Shown here piece after piece: positions 1-7,006 of a stretch of DNA of 19,214 nt. A program made the translations under genes and the position numbers. Positions within the stretch are counted from its first letter, which is position 1, and every line of letters begins with the position of its first letter. The notes beneath the pieces are model-generated. The model was not told where the DNA came from. It made no database searches and saw nothing but the letters and a program-made list of their open reading frames with translations. Location of the stretch: the NCBI GenBank assembly GCA_029260985.1, contig JAJDCE010000146.1, positions 1 to 19,214 of the forward strand, written 5' to 3'. The stretch is from Patescibacteria group bacterium. GTDB taxonomy: Bacteria > Patescibacteriota > Gracilibacteria > UM-FILTER-43-11.

Positions 1-448
1 ACTCAAGAAGCTTACGATTGAAGCAGAGCCAAACCAGACTTATATTGTCCGGATTTACAATTCCACTGGCCCTGAATATTTTGTAAAACGGATTATCGGC
101 GTTCCAGGTGACAAAGTCCGCATCGAAAACGGGCGGGTTTACCTAAAAAAGATGGGAGAATCAACCTTTGAAGAGGCCGACGAACTATATCTGAATGAAG
201 AAAATCGATTCAGTACTCACTTTCAGAAATTTAAGGGAGATAATGAATTTGAAGTTCCTATGGGGCACTATTTTGTTTTGGGAGACAATCGTAACCACAG
301 TAATGACTCCCGCCATTGGTTTTCGCCTATTGACGAAGGCCACTCTCCCTATGTGTCAGAAGAAGACATCAGTGGCCGAGTTCTCATCGTTCTGTGGCCG
401 CCTGACCACCTTCGCCTTATTCCTGCCGCGGCTTTGACTGAAGAATAG
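1..448 (+). CDS. lepB: Signal peptidase I, C-terminal part (5' truncated by the window edge)
   Basis: Type I signal peptidase removes N-terminal signal peptides from exported proteins on the outer face of the membrane. The frame is open from base 2, so the gene starts upstream of the window, and the membrane anchor and catalytic serine lie outside it. What remains is diagnostic. The block YFVKRIIGVPGD carries the general-base lysine of the Ser/Lys dyad at bases 86-88. The block GDNRNHSNDSR at 281-313 is box E of the family, and the end (SGRVLIVLWP) has the usual GR...WP shape. A methionine at 152 could be mistaken for a start, but it lies downstream of the catalytic lysine. The stop is TAG. 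The many secreted proteins encoded further right would be its substrates. The family call is secure; which paralogue it is cannot be told from the fragment. Confidence 0.95.
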   Translation, partial: LKKLTIEAEPNQTYIVRIYNSTGPEYFVKRIIGVPGDKVRIENGRVYLKKMGESTFEEADELYLNEENRFSTHFQKFKGDNEFEVPMGHYFVLGDNRNHSNDSRHWFSPIDEGHSPYVSEEDISGRVLIVLWPPDHLRLIPAAALTEE

Positions 449-492
449 AGATGTATTTCTTGTGGTTTTCATAGGTAAAATGCTTGCTTTTT

Positions 493-520
493 TTGACAAA
501 AAGTGATAGAATATTAAGAT
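493..520 (+). promoter_or_regulatory. Promoter upstream of the RsbW-like gene
   Basis: A perfect TTGACA (493-498) is followed by a 16-nt spacer and TAAGAT (515-520, four of six matches to TATAAT). A start point about seven bases further on would leave only about nine bases before the ATG at 536, so the message would be almost leaderless. No Shine-Dalgarno sequence is visible. It separates this gene from lepB transcriptionally. Confidence 0.55.
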
Positions 521-535
521 AAATTAATCAAACCC

Positions 536-1114
536 ATGGAAGGACAAAATACTTCTGAAGCATCGCCAACTGCAAAGTCTGCAAAATCAGCCCCTGAAGG
601 TTTTAACCCTGATGTGGAAACTGAACTGACTAAAAAGCATAAAGCTGCTAAAGACAAACCGATCAAAATCACAATCATCATTCCTACAAGCGCCTACTTT
701 ATGTCCGGGCTCAGGGATTTTACGATGAATGTGGTTCGGAATATGACTGGTTTTTCTGAGCAGTGGGCTTTTCGATTCCAGTCTGTGGTTGATGAACTGG
801 TTAATAACGCGATTGAGTTCGGCTCAAAACCGGGAACGGATGTAAAAATCACTTTCCTGAGTAAAAAGGGTAAGAGTATTGAAATTTTTGTTGATGACAC
901 CGGAACGGGTCCCGACAAGAAAACAGCTCATGAAATGACCGCCTACGTTGAGGAGCGAAGAAATATCGACCCCACTCAAATTACTTCTATTCGAGGGCGA
1001 GGCCTTCCTCAGATCGTTTCGCACTGGACGGATGTGCTTGAATTTAAAGACAATGCTGATGGCGGACTTACGGTTCATGTTGCAAAATTCCTGGAGGAAG
1101 GTGAGCAACTGTAG
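536..1114 (+). CDS. RsbW/SpoIIAB-like ATP-binding regulator (HATPase_c family)
   Basis: This is a 192-residue protein with a GHKL-type ATPase/kinase fold as in anti-sigma factors and serine kinases of partner-switching systems. Residues 1-42 are a low-complexity, Lys/Ala/Ser-rich extension, and the domain starts near residue 43. The N box is DELVNNAIEFG (Glu87, Asn91), the G1 box is DDTGTGP (Asp121, Gly123, Gly125), and the G2-like block is RGRGLPQI (153-160). These are the ATP- and magnesium-binding elements of the family. The gene just downstream encodes a STAS-domain protein, the usual antagonist of such a kinase, so the two probably form a switch. No sigma factor gene lies within the window, so the output is unknown. 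The ATG at 536 is the only good start after the promoter. It could alternatively serve as a non-sigma regulator. Confidence 0.85.
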   Translation: MEGQNTSEASPTAKSAKSAPEGFNPDVETELTKKHKAAKDKPIKITIIIPTSAYFMSGLRDFTMNVVRNMTGFSEQWAFRFQSVVDELVNNAIEFGSKPGTDVKITFLSKKGKSIEIFVDDTGTGPDKKTAHEMTAYVEERRNIDPTQITSIRGRGLPQIVSHWTDVLEFKDNADGGLTVHVAKFLEEGEQL

Positions 1115-1168
1115 ATTTCGCATACCGGATCGTAGTCCTGCACAGGTTTCGCAATTCAGATTTCGCAT
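1113..1168 (+). repeat. Intergenic TTTCGCA word repeat
   Basis: The heptamer TTTCGCA occurs three times in the same direction, at 1116-1122, 1147-1153 and 1161-1167; the outer two share the longer word AGATTTCGCAT. The copy at 1158-1170 resembles the left arm of the inverted repeat in front of aroE (4881-4892, TGATTTCGCATT), so both look like members of one dispersed intergenic family. The element begins inside the stop codon of the RsbW-like gene. Confidence 0.5.
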
Positions 1169-1220
1169 TTAGCCAAAACGATATATACTAATACAAGAAT
1201 AAAAAATTAACTAAAATACA

Positions 1221-1859
1221 ATGGCAGAAGTTCAAATCACCACACAAGACGACAATATAAATGGCAAACCACTGAAAGTAATTGGCCTTGTGGGTCAGCT
1301 TGATGAAACGAATGTTGATGAAGAAGCAAAGAAAATTTATCAGGCTATTGACGAAATGGCAGTTCCTAACCTACTTTTAGATTTTTCTGGGCTGACTTAT
1401 ATCAACTCGAAAGCTATTGGATATGTAACGGACTGGTACTCTCGTGTAGCGGCCAAAAACGGAAAGGTAGCGATCGCCAGGCCTCAGGCGAATATTCTTG
1501 ATATCTTGAAGGTAGTCGGTATTACTCAGATCATTACAATTCATGAAACGATGGATGACGCAAAAGCCGCATTGGCCTCAGATTCAGCTCCGGTAACTGA
1601 GACTCCGATTGCAGCACCGGCTGCGCCTGAAGCTGCTCCTACTGCTACACCTGAGCCTACGCCAGAGGCTATCGTTCCAGCTGCGCCAGAAGAAGCTGAA
1701 ACAACACTACCAGAAACACCCGCGGCACCTATTGAACTGACTCCGCCCACAACGCCTGAGCCAACCTCTGCTGAAACTCCGGCGGCTCCAACCCCCGCTG
1801 CTCCGGCAACACCGGAAGAACCCACTCCTCCTGCTCCTCCAGCTCCTCCTGTGGCATAA
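1221..1859 (+). CDS. STAS-domain (anti-anti-sigma-factor-like) protein with Pro/Ala-rich tail
   Basis: Residues 1-120 form a STAS domain of the SpoIIAA/RsbV type. The central block LLLDFSGLTYINSKAIG matches the family pattern around the phosphorylated serine, so Ser63 is the likely target of the neighbouring RsbW-like kinase. Residues 121-212 are a long tail made almost only of Pro, Ala, Glu and Thr, with repeated PAAP/TPE words; typical STAS regulators of about 110 residues have no such tail. It may be a flexible spacer or a wall/membrane-associating segment, but no signal peptide or membrane helix is present, so the protein should be cytoplasmic. A weak TATACT at 1184-1189 could be its -10 box, about 30 bases before the ATG; otherwise it is co-transcribed with the kinase gene 106 bases upstream. 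The STAS call is firm; the tail's role is unknown. Confidence 0.85.
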   Translation: MAEVQITTQDDNINGKPLKVIGLVGQLDETNVDEEAKKIYQAIDEMAVPNLLLDFSGLTYINSKAIGYVTDWYSRVAAKNGKVAIARPQANILDILKVVGITQIITIHETMDDAKAALASDSAPVTETPIAAPAAPEAAPTATPEPTPEAIVPAAPEEAETTLPETPAAPIELTPPTTPEPTSAETPAAPTPAAPATPEEPTPPAPPAPPVA

Positions 1860-1862
1860 TAG

Positions 1863-1891
1863 TCGACAATCGTTTTTACCTTAGATATAAT
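1863..1891 (+). promoter_or_regulatory. Promoter of the solute-binding protein gene
   Basis: TCGACA (1863-1868, five of six matches) is followed by a 17-nt spacer and a perfect TATAAT (1886-1891). It begins just after the STAS stop codon. A transcript would start near 1898, which rules out the in-frame TTG at 1891 and supports the ATG at 1921. Confidence 0.75.
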
Positions 1892-1920
1892 TGAACTTGT
1901 TTTGGTTTTTTAACGTAGCT

Positions 1921-3384
1921 ATGTCAAAAAGAGATATTATTCTAGGGATTCTTATCGCCATCACTCTTGTGGGGTTTTTGGCAAAAGACTATTTAACTCA
2001 GCAACTGCCAACTAAAATTTTTGGCCCCCAAAGTTTTAAAGAGGAGACTCTCACTATTGTTCTCAATACTCCCGCTACTGACCTTTCTGAATACAGCCTC
2101 AATCTCAATAATCTTATCCGGACAGCCAATTTATACGAGGGGTTGGTGACTTTTGACAGGAATTTAAAAATTATTCCATCACTCGCTGTTTCCTGGGGAA
2201 ATATTGATGAAAAGACGTGGGAGTTTAAACTCCGAGAGGGGGTGCTATTTCACGACGGTGCCTCACTTGATGCCAATTCAATCCTCACCTCGTTTAAGAA
2301 AGCGCAGGAGCAAGGAAGCAGTCAAATTAAAGGTGTGCTGAGCACCATCAGTGAAATTAAGCAGATCGATCCTTACACTATCCAACTGATCACGAAAGAA
2401 CCTGATCCACTCATTCTTTCTAAACTTACTAAGTTTTATATCAGCCGCTTTAACCGGATTGGGACTGGCCCCTACCTGGTCAAAGAATGGAAAAAGGGGG
2501 ATGTACTCACCCTCTCCGCTTTTCCAGACTACTGGGGCAAGCTCGCCACTTATCAAACGGTGGATTATAAGGTTATTCAAAGTAAAAAGCAGCGTCAAGC
2601 AGGCTTTAATCGTGGGGAAATTGACCTACTTGTTGCTGTCACTAGAGATCAAGCCCTGACATTGCCGGAAGAACAGGTTAAAACGAGCTATAGTTTGGAG
2701 GTGAATTTTTTGATGTTTAAACTGGATGACGACATTCTGAATGATCGAAAAGTTCGTGAGGAATTACTCTCCATTTTTAACCCCAATCATATTGAGGAAA
2801 TCGGGAATAATTTTGTACGACAAGTGACCCAATTTGTTGCACCTGGCGTGTTCGGATATAATCCACAAATCATTCGCGACCCGTATGATGAAGAGGAGCG
2901 AGCTAAAAATATTTTTGGCGAACAACGAAAGAAGATAAGCCTGGATTTTCTTTCAACTTATCGGACCCTGGCTGAATATTTACAAAAACAGCTTCTTGAT
3001 GCCGGTTTTTTGGTCGAAGCCAACGCCATCTCCCCCGAGGAACTTCTGAAGAGAATTAAGAACAATGAATCTCAAATTTTCGTGATCGGCTGGCAATCTG
3101 AAAACGGAGATGCCGGAGATTTTTTGGATGCCTTTATACACAGTGAGGGTGAGTTTAACAATGGCCGCTATAAAAATGCTTTTGTGGATAAGTTAATCGA
3201 GAAAAGTCGTCAGGAGCTCAATCCGGAAAATCGCCTAAAAACGCTTCAAACTATCATGGAGCTTGTCGAAAAGGATCTCATTGGCATTCCCCTTTTTGAG
3301 TCTTCCCGCCTCTATGCGGTGAAGAAAGGGGTGATGTGGGAGCCTAGACTGGATGGATTGGTGTTGGCACGAGATATTCAATAG
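1921..3384 (+). CDS. Family 5 extracellular solute-binding protein (peptide/nickel ABC type), membrane anchored
   Basis: This 487-residue protein matches SBP_bac_5 binding proteins that deliver oligopeptides or similar ligands to ABC importers. Family landmarks include the early block LYEGLVTFD, TWEFKLREGVLFHDG, IGTGPYLV and the ending IPLFESSRLYAVKKGV. Residues 6-21 form one hydrophobic helix; there is no lipobox cysteine, so the protein is probably held by an uncleaved N-terminal anchor rather than a lipid. No permease or ATPase gene lies beside it, unlike complete opp/dpp operons. The protein may work with a transporter encoded elsewhere or have a sensory or binding role only. The start at 1921 follows the promoter; a TTG start ten codons earlier would fall within the -10 box. 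The ligand cannot be deduced. Confidence 0.88.
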   Translation: MSKRDIILGILIAITLVGFLAKDYLTQQLPTKIFGPQSFKEETLTIVLNTPATDLSEYSLNLNNLIRTANLYEGLVTFDRNLKIIPSLAVSWGNIDEKTWEFKLREGVLFHDGASLDANSILTSFKKAQEQGSSQIKGVLSTISEIKQIDPYTIQLITKEPDPLILSKLTKFYISRFNRIGTGPYLVKEWKKGDVLTLSAFPDYWGKLATYQTVDYKVIQSKKQRQAGFNRGEIDLLVAVTRDQALTLPEEQVKTSYSLEVNFLMFKLDDDILNDRKVREELLSIFNPNHIEEIGNNFVRQVTQFVAPGVFGYNPQIIRDPYDEEERAKNIFGEQRKKISLDFLSTYRTLAEYLQKQLLDAGFLVEANAISPEELLKRIKNNESQIFVIGWQSENGDAGDFLDAFIHSEGEFNNGRYKNAFVDKLIEKSRQELNPENRLKTLQTIMELVEKDLIGIPLFESSRLYAVKKGVMWEPRLDGLVLARDIQ

Positions 3385-3462
3385 AGCTATTAGCTATTTA
3401 CTATTTTCTATCAGGCTTTTTATTGTACAAGATAAAATTATGTGATATGGTATATTTTAGTG

Positions 3463-3545
3463 GCTAATTTTTAGTTTTTAGTTTTTATTTATGCACTCTG
3501 TTATCACAATTAAAAACTAGTAATTAAAAATTAATAATTATAATT
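3463..3545 (+). repeat. A/T-rich iterated-word repeat with imperfect inverted arms before hisS
   Basis: The left part (about 3463-3488) iterates TTTTTAG, and the right part (about 3510-3536) iterates its complement in words such as TTAAAAAC and TTAAAAAT, so the two sides can pair imperfectly. Just before it, 3386-3413 repeats a different word family (GCTATT, ACTATT, TCTAT). The 162-bp gap between the binding-protein gene and hisS therefore holds mostly iterated words. No convincing promoter was found in it; TTGTAC (3423) with TATGGT (3446) is only a weak candidate. Confidence 0.45.
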
Positions 3546-3546
3546 T

Positions 3547-4857
3547 ATGGCCTCTCCCAAATTCCAAAGCTCAAAAGGAACTTACGATATTCTTCCGGAT
3601 TATCACCTCTATTTCTCGTTCATTAAAAAGGTGGTTCGGCATCGTTGTCGAGAGGCGGGCTTCAGGCGTATCAGCACCCCTATTTTTGAAAATGTAGATG
3701 TTTTTACCCATAGCATTGGCGATACCTCTGATATTGTGGAAAAAGAGATGTTTGTATTTGAAAGTAAAAGCGGTAAAAAACTTGCCCTTAGACCAGAAAA
3801 TACAGCCGGTGTTGTCCGAGCTTATTTAGAACATGGAATGCATCAGGAGCCTCAGCCAGTAGAACTTTATTACATTGAGCCTTTCTTTCGCTACAACCGA
3901 CCTCAGAAAGGGCGTTTTCGCCAGTTTCACCAGTTTGGCTTTGAAGTGATTGGAGAAGCTGATCCTGCTATTGATGCTCAGATTATCTATCTCTCTCACA
4001 AAATCAATCAGGATTTAGGCATTGCGGATCGGCTCACTTTGCAGCTCAACACCATTGGATGCCTTGATTGCCGAAAGCAGTATAAGGAAGATTTAGTGAA
4101 TTATTATGCGGGCAAAGAGCGAAGCCTTTGCGAAGATTGCCAAAATCGCTTGCACCGGAATCCGCTTCGACTACTTGACTGTAAGGAGGAAGATTGTCAG
4201 ATTCTTGCTTCTATGGCACCCAAATTTGAAACTGTGATTGATGCGGAGTGCAAGGAGCATTATACTTTGGTGAAGGAGTACCTGGACGAGCTAAAAGTGC
4301 CTTATGTTGAAAATTCACACCTTGTTCGAGGCTTAGACTACTACACCCGAACGGTGTTTGAGTTCTGGAGCAATAAGGAAGGGGCTCAAAACGCTACTGG
4401 TGGCGGAGGCAGATATGATGAGCTCGTGGAAATGTTTGGCGGTCAGCCAACCCCAGCCATCGGCTATGCGGCCGGGGTAGAACGAACGATCGATTATATG
4501 AAAGAGGCGGGCATTCGCCCCCCCAACAAGGATCGAATCCATGTGTTTATCGCCCAGCTTGGTCCTATCGCTAAAAAACGTTCCCTATCTCTCCTCAGCG
4601 AACTTCGTGAACACGGCATCAACGTGGTAGGAAGCGCTGGCAAAGACAGTATTAAATCTCAAATGAGAGTGGCCGACCGTCTGAAGGCAAAATATTCTCT
4701 TATTCTGGGGCAAATCGAAGTGCAGGAAGGCACCATTATCCTCCGGAATATGGATAAGGGTAGCCAGGAAGTGGTTCAGATGGATGATATTGTTAAAACG
4801 GTGGTGGAGCGGATTGGGGATAATTCTCTTAAAAAGAAATCGTTGTGGGAAGAGTAA
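3547..4857 (+). CDS. hisS: Histidyl-tRNA synthetase
   Basis: This class II synthetase attaches histidine to tRNA-His in the cytoplasm. The 436-residue length is normal. In order: the N-terminal block SSKGTYDILPD, the TxxRPE-type block LRPENTAGVVRAY (81-93), motif 2 FFRYNRPQKGRFRQFHQFGF (113-132), a Cys-rich insertion with cysteines at 172, 175, 195, 198, 212 and 217 around RNPLRLLDCK, the histidine-specific block LVRGLDYYTRTVFEF (259-273), the glycine-rich GGGGRYDELVEMFGG (285-299), motif 3 AIGYAAGVER (304-313) and a C-terminal anticodon-binding domain (about 331-425). All catalytic landmarks look intact. The ATG at 3547 lies in a very A/T-rich stretch without a Shine-Dalgarno sequence. A TATAAT at 3539-3544 lies too close to the ATG to serve it. 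Confidence 0.98.
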   Translation: MASPKFQSSKGTYDILPDYHLYFSFIKKVVRHRCREAGFRRISTPIFENVDVFTHSIGDTSDIVEKEMFVFESKSGKKLALRPENTAGVVRAYLEHGMHQEPQPVELYYIEPFFRYNRPQKGRFRQFHQFGFEVIGEADPAIDAQIIYLSHKINQDLGIADRLTLQLNTIGCLDCRKQYKEDLVNYYAGKERSLCEDCQNRLHRNPLRLLDCKEEDCQILASMAPKFETVIDAECKEHYTLVKEYLDELKVPYVENSHLVRGLDYYTRTVFEFWSNKEGAQNATGGGGRYDELVEMFGGQPTPAIGYAAGVERTIDYMKEAGIRPPNKDRIHVFIAQLGPIAKKRSLSLLSELREHGINVVGSAGKDSIKSQMRVADRLKAKYSLILGQIEVQEGTIILRNMDKGSQEVVQMDDIVKTVVERIGDNSLKKKSLWEE

Positions 4858-4861
4858 ATTC

Positions 4862-4979
4862 ATTTGGCATTTCGGATTTCTGATTTCGCATTTTATTTAG
4901 CATGTATTCATTTTGTATTTGAATGCCAAATTATCGAATGTAGAATAGAATCTGAAATACGAAATCAGAAATCCGAAAT
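4862..4979 (+). repeat. Long inverted repeat between hisS and aroE
   Basis: A 20-bp arm at 4869-4888 (ATTTCGGATTTCTGATTTCG) has a perfect reverse complement at 4960-4979. A second nested pair, ATTTGGCATT (4862-4871) and its complement (4922-4931), competes for part of the same left arm. The right arm ends one base before the aroE ATG, so a read-through hisS-aroE transcript would fold the aroE start next to a long stem. The words ATTTCGG, ATTTCTG and ATTTCGC are iterations of one motif, also seen at 1113-1168. Confidence 0.75.
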
Positions 4980-4980
4980 T

Positions 4981-5799
4981 ATGAAGAAAGTATATGGAAC
5001 CATAGGTCATCCGGTTAAGAACTCGCTCAGCCCCATAATGCATAATGCGGCGATTCAGCATGAGGGAATTGAGGCGGAATATAAACTGTTTGATATCAAC
5101 CCGGAGGATCCGGATGAGTTGGCGAATTTTTGCTATGAAACGGATTTAAATCATATTGCTGGCCTGAGTGTAACCATGCCTTATAAACAAGTGATCACGG
5201 CCTATATGGATGAATATGATCCAATTGCGAAGATGGTGGGAGCGGTGAATACGGTGATCAATGAGGATAGCAAACTGACTGGCTATAATACTGATGCAAT
5301 GGGGGCGATGACCGCCCTTCGGGAAAAAACGGATATCAAGGCCAAAAAAGCTCTGGTGATGGGTATGGGAGGAGCTGCCCGAGCGATTGCCTACAGCCTA
5401 AAGGAATTTGGGGCTGATGTTTATATTTTCAACCGTACGACGGAGAAAGCTGAAGAATTTGCGGATGAATTTGATATGGAATGGATTGAGTTTACCCAAA
5501 TTCAAAAAGCCCAATTCGATCTCATCATCAATGCTACCCCTGTGGGGTCTTTTCCGAATACCACTAAATCCCTTCTGCATGCAGACCAGATCTCTTCTCA
5601 TGCGGTGGTGATGGACATTATTACCAACCCACTGGAAACCCAACTGCTAAAGGAAGCTAAAAAAGCGATGGCGCAAACGATTAGCGGAGAACGGATGCTG
5701 CTTCATCAGGCTGCCCTGCAATTCAATCTATTTTTCAACAAAACTCCTCCTGTGGAAGTAATGGAGAAGGCGTTATATGAGGCATTGGATAAAAGGTAG
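4981..5799 (+). CDS. aroE: Shikimate 5-dehydrogenase
   Basis: It reduces 3-dehydroshikimate to shikimate with NADPH in aromatic amino acid and chorismate biosynthesis. Length is 272 residues, normal for the family. Substrate-binding block NSLSPIMHNAA (residues 14-24), catalytic Lys69 in GLSVTMPYKQ, AVNTVIN (88-94), catalytic Asp105 in GYNTDAMGAM, nucleotide-binding GMGGAARAI (128-136) followed by NRT (151-153), and the C-terminal GERMLLHQAALQF are all visible. One deviation: the usual aromatic residue in the D-x-x-Y-N-P block near the C-terminus is threonine here (DIITNPLET). The frame is open further upstream to 4864, but those extra residues are encoded by the inverted repeat, and alignment to the family places the start at 4981. 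No other shikimate pathway gene is in the window. Confidence 0.96.
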   Translation: MKKVYGTIGHPVKNSLSPIMHNAAIQHEGIEAEYKLFDINPEDPDELANFCYETDLNHIAGLSVTMPYKQVITAYMDEYDPIAKMVGAVNTVINEDSKLTGYNTDAMGAMTALREKTDIKAKKALVMGMGGAARAIAYSLKEFGADVYIFNRTTEKAEEFADEFDMEWIEFTQIQKAQFDLIINATPVGSFPNTTKSLLHADQISSHAVVMDIITNPLETQLLKEAKKAMAQTISGERMLLHQAALQFNLFFNKTPPVEVMEKALYEALDKR

Positions 5800-5806
5800 C
5801 AATTCT

Positions 5807-6517
5807 ATGAAAAAAATAATACCCATTTTATTAATCACTATTTTTACGATCGGATTAATTGTGATTGCTTATTTTTCATATAACGAAAATGTACTAGAGA
5901 AATCGATTCGTCAAAATGAAGGTGATTATGTTGTGTTGCTGCATGGACTTGGGAGGAGCTCATGGTCAATGCAAGACTTGGGGAAAAATCTTGCCGGTGA
6001 GGGATATAGAGTTATAAATATTAACTATCCAACAAGATCCGATTCAATTAAGAATCTTGTGGAAAGCCATTTAAAAGTTGAATTGGAAGAGCAATATGTT
6101 GATAAACGTCGAAAAATCAATTTTGTTACTCATTCTATGGGCGGGGCTATGGTTAGATATTTTCTGGCCAATAATGAACTTAAAAACTTAAACAGAGTTG
6201 TTATGCTCGCCCCGCCAAGTAAGGGTGCTGAGAGGGCTGACGAATGGTCAAAGAGCAGTATTATGAGCGCCATAATGGGGCCCGCCACAAGAGATATGTC
6301 TACAAATACTGATAGCTTAGTAAATACTATGTCACCCCCCTATTATGAGGTTGGAATAATTGCTGGGGAATATGATAAAAAAGTTTCGATTGAAAATACA
6401 AAACTAGATAATATGAAGGATTTCCTTGTCGTAAAAACAGGGCACACCTTTATAATGAATTCAGATGAAGTGATTGGGGCGACGATAAAATTTCTAGATA
6501 AAGGTAAATTTGAATAG
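5807..6517 (+). CDS. Membrane-anchored alpha/beta hydrolase (lipase/esterase-like)
   Basis: The gene encodes a 236-residue protein with an N-terminal hydrophobic helix (about residues 4-22) and an alpha/beta-hydrolase domain presumably outside the membrane. The oxyanion block is VVLLHGLGRSSWSM (His46-Gly47), the nucleophile elbow is THSMGGAM (Ser110), and likely triad partners are Asp190 in GEYDKKV and His213 in KTGHTFIM. The pattern resembles triacylglycerol lipase/PGAP1-like hydrolases; the substrate is unknown. The ATG at 5807 is seven bases after the aroE stop, so the pair is probably co-transcribed although the functions look unrelated. An earlier in-frame ATG at 5777 lies inside aroE and would add ten polar residues before the anchor, so it was not chosen. 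The gene ends with TAG directly followed by TAA. Confidence 0.85.
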   Translation: MKKIIPILLITIFTIGLIVIAYFSYNENVLEKSIRQNEGDYVVLLHGLGRSSWSMQDLGKNLAGEGYRVININYPTRSDSIKNLVESHLKVELEEQYVDKRRKINFVTHSMGGAMVRYFLANNELKNLNRVVMLAPPSKGAERADEWSKSSIMSAIMGPATRDMSTNTDSLVNTMSPPYYEVGIIAGEYDKKVSIENTKLDNMKDFLVVKTGHTFIMNSDEVIGATIKFLDKGKFE

Positions 6518-6543
6518 TAATACATCGCACAAAGGAAAGAGGA

Positions 6544-6564
6544 CCGCACACATTACGTGAGCGG
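6544..6564 (-). terminator. Hairpin at the 3' end of the candidate RNA
   Basis: CCGC-A-CAC (6544-6551) pairs with GTG-A-GCGG (6557-6564) around a five-base loop with one A/A mismatch. On the minus strand it is followed by a pyrimidine-rich stretch (TCCTCTTTCC) rather than a clean T run, so it is at best a weak intrinsic terminator. It also sits between two convergent units, 27 bases past the hydrolase stop. Confidence 0.35.
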
Positions 6565-6934
6565 CCCCGGTAGCTTTCGGCGATCTTTCGATGGCCAGGC
6601 GTATTGGCAGTGCACCTTGATACCATATTCCCCTCAGGAGCTCTCTGTGGGGAGGTTAGGTTTGCAGATTTTGGCGTCCTTTCGGAGCCGGGCGGGGGTT
6701 TCTGCGCCGCTCTGTGCCGTTATATCCCTCGGGAGGGATCGTTTGGCTCCAGGGCGACTCAGACGTCTGCAGTACCGAGTTCCGCCATACCTAGTCCATG
6801 CTGGAGGGGTTAGGCGGTTTGCAGCTTTCGGATCCTTTCGGATTCCTGGCAGCGGGGCTGTCACTCTGTGCCGTTGGATCCCTCAGATGGGGGTCGCTTG
6901 GCTCCAGGGTGAACAGACTGCTGTCTGCGATACC
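6565..6934 (-). repeat. Tandem ~155-bp diverged modules (two full, one partial)
   Basis: Matched words show the repeat: GGTTAGG at 6654 and 6808, TTTGCAG at 6661 and 6818, TCCTTTCGGA at 6677 and 6833, CTCTGTGCCGTT at 6710 and 6864, TTGGCTCCAGGG at 6743 and 6898, GTCTGC at 6765 and 6923. Offsets run from 154 to 158. A third, shortened copy at about 6565-6632 keeps the GCTTTCGG/ATCTTTCGAT part and the GATACC end but lacks about 100 bases in the middle. Confidence 0.8.
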
Positions 6935-7006
6935 GGGGGTACCGTGTCTCTCCTGAGAGAGGCACGATGTCGAGGTGATCAAGGAGATGACCTCAGACAC
7001 GAGAGT

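Larger units (their letters stand above)
6541..7000 (-). ncRNA. Candidate modular structured RNA, about 450 nt
   Basis: A GC-rich region in A/T-rich surroundings, read from a perfect-hexamer promoter on the minus strand (7007-7034). It holds two full diverged copies of a ~155-nt module plus a shortened third copy. Conserved hairpins: a GAAA-tetraloop hairpin in each copy (plus coordinates 6832-6843, 6677-6686, 6583-6592) whose stems read ATCC/GGAT, TCC/GGA and ATC/GAT; a CAGAC/GTCTG stem (6914-6927) matching the palindrome CAGACGTCTG (6760-6769); ATCCCTC/GAGGGAT (6724-6739); TCTCTC/GAGAGA (6947-6960); GAGGT/ACCTC (6972-6994). Spacing between copies varies by lengths not divisible by three, which argues against coding. 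The 5' end is inferred from the promoter; the 3' end near 6541 from a hairpin at 6544-6564. No known RNA class (RNase P, tmRNA, SRP, 6S) was recognised. Existence as an RNA is inference from structure and promoter. Confidence 0.6.

Noticed and set aside
1541..1825. A 94-codon Gly/Ala/Ser/Val-rich minus-strand frame
   Set aside because: It is the antisense shadow of the Pro/Ala/Thr tail of the STAS protein; its composition is explained by that repeat.
3539..3544. TATAAT just before the hisS ATG (a similar one at 15647-15652 before the lipoprotein ATG)
   Set aside because: Only two bases separate each hexamer from the ATG, so the start point would fall inside the gene; both lie in A/T-rich start regions where such words arise by chance.
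4864..4980. Upstream extension of aroE by 39 codons
   Set aside because: The extension is encoded by the inverted repeat, and the family start aligns with 4981.
6651..6934. Possible CRISPR or IS-like origin of the repeat modules
   Set aside because: Units are about 155 bp, diverged, lack unique spacers of constant size, and carry no transposase or terminal inverted repeats.
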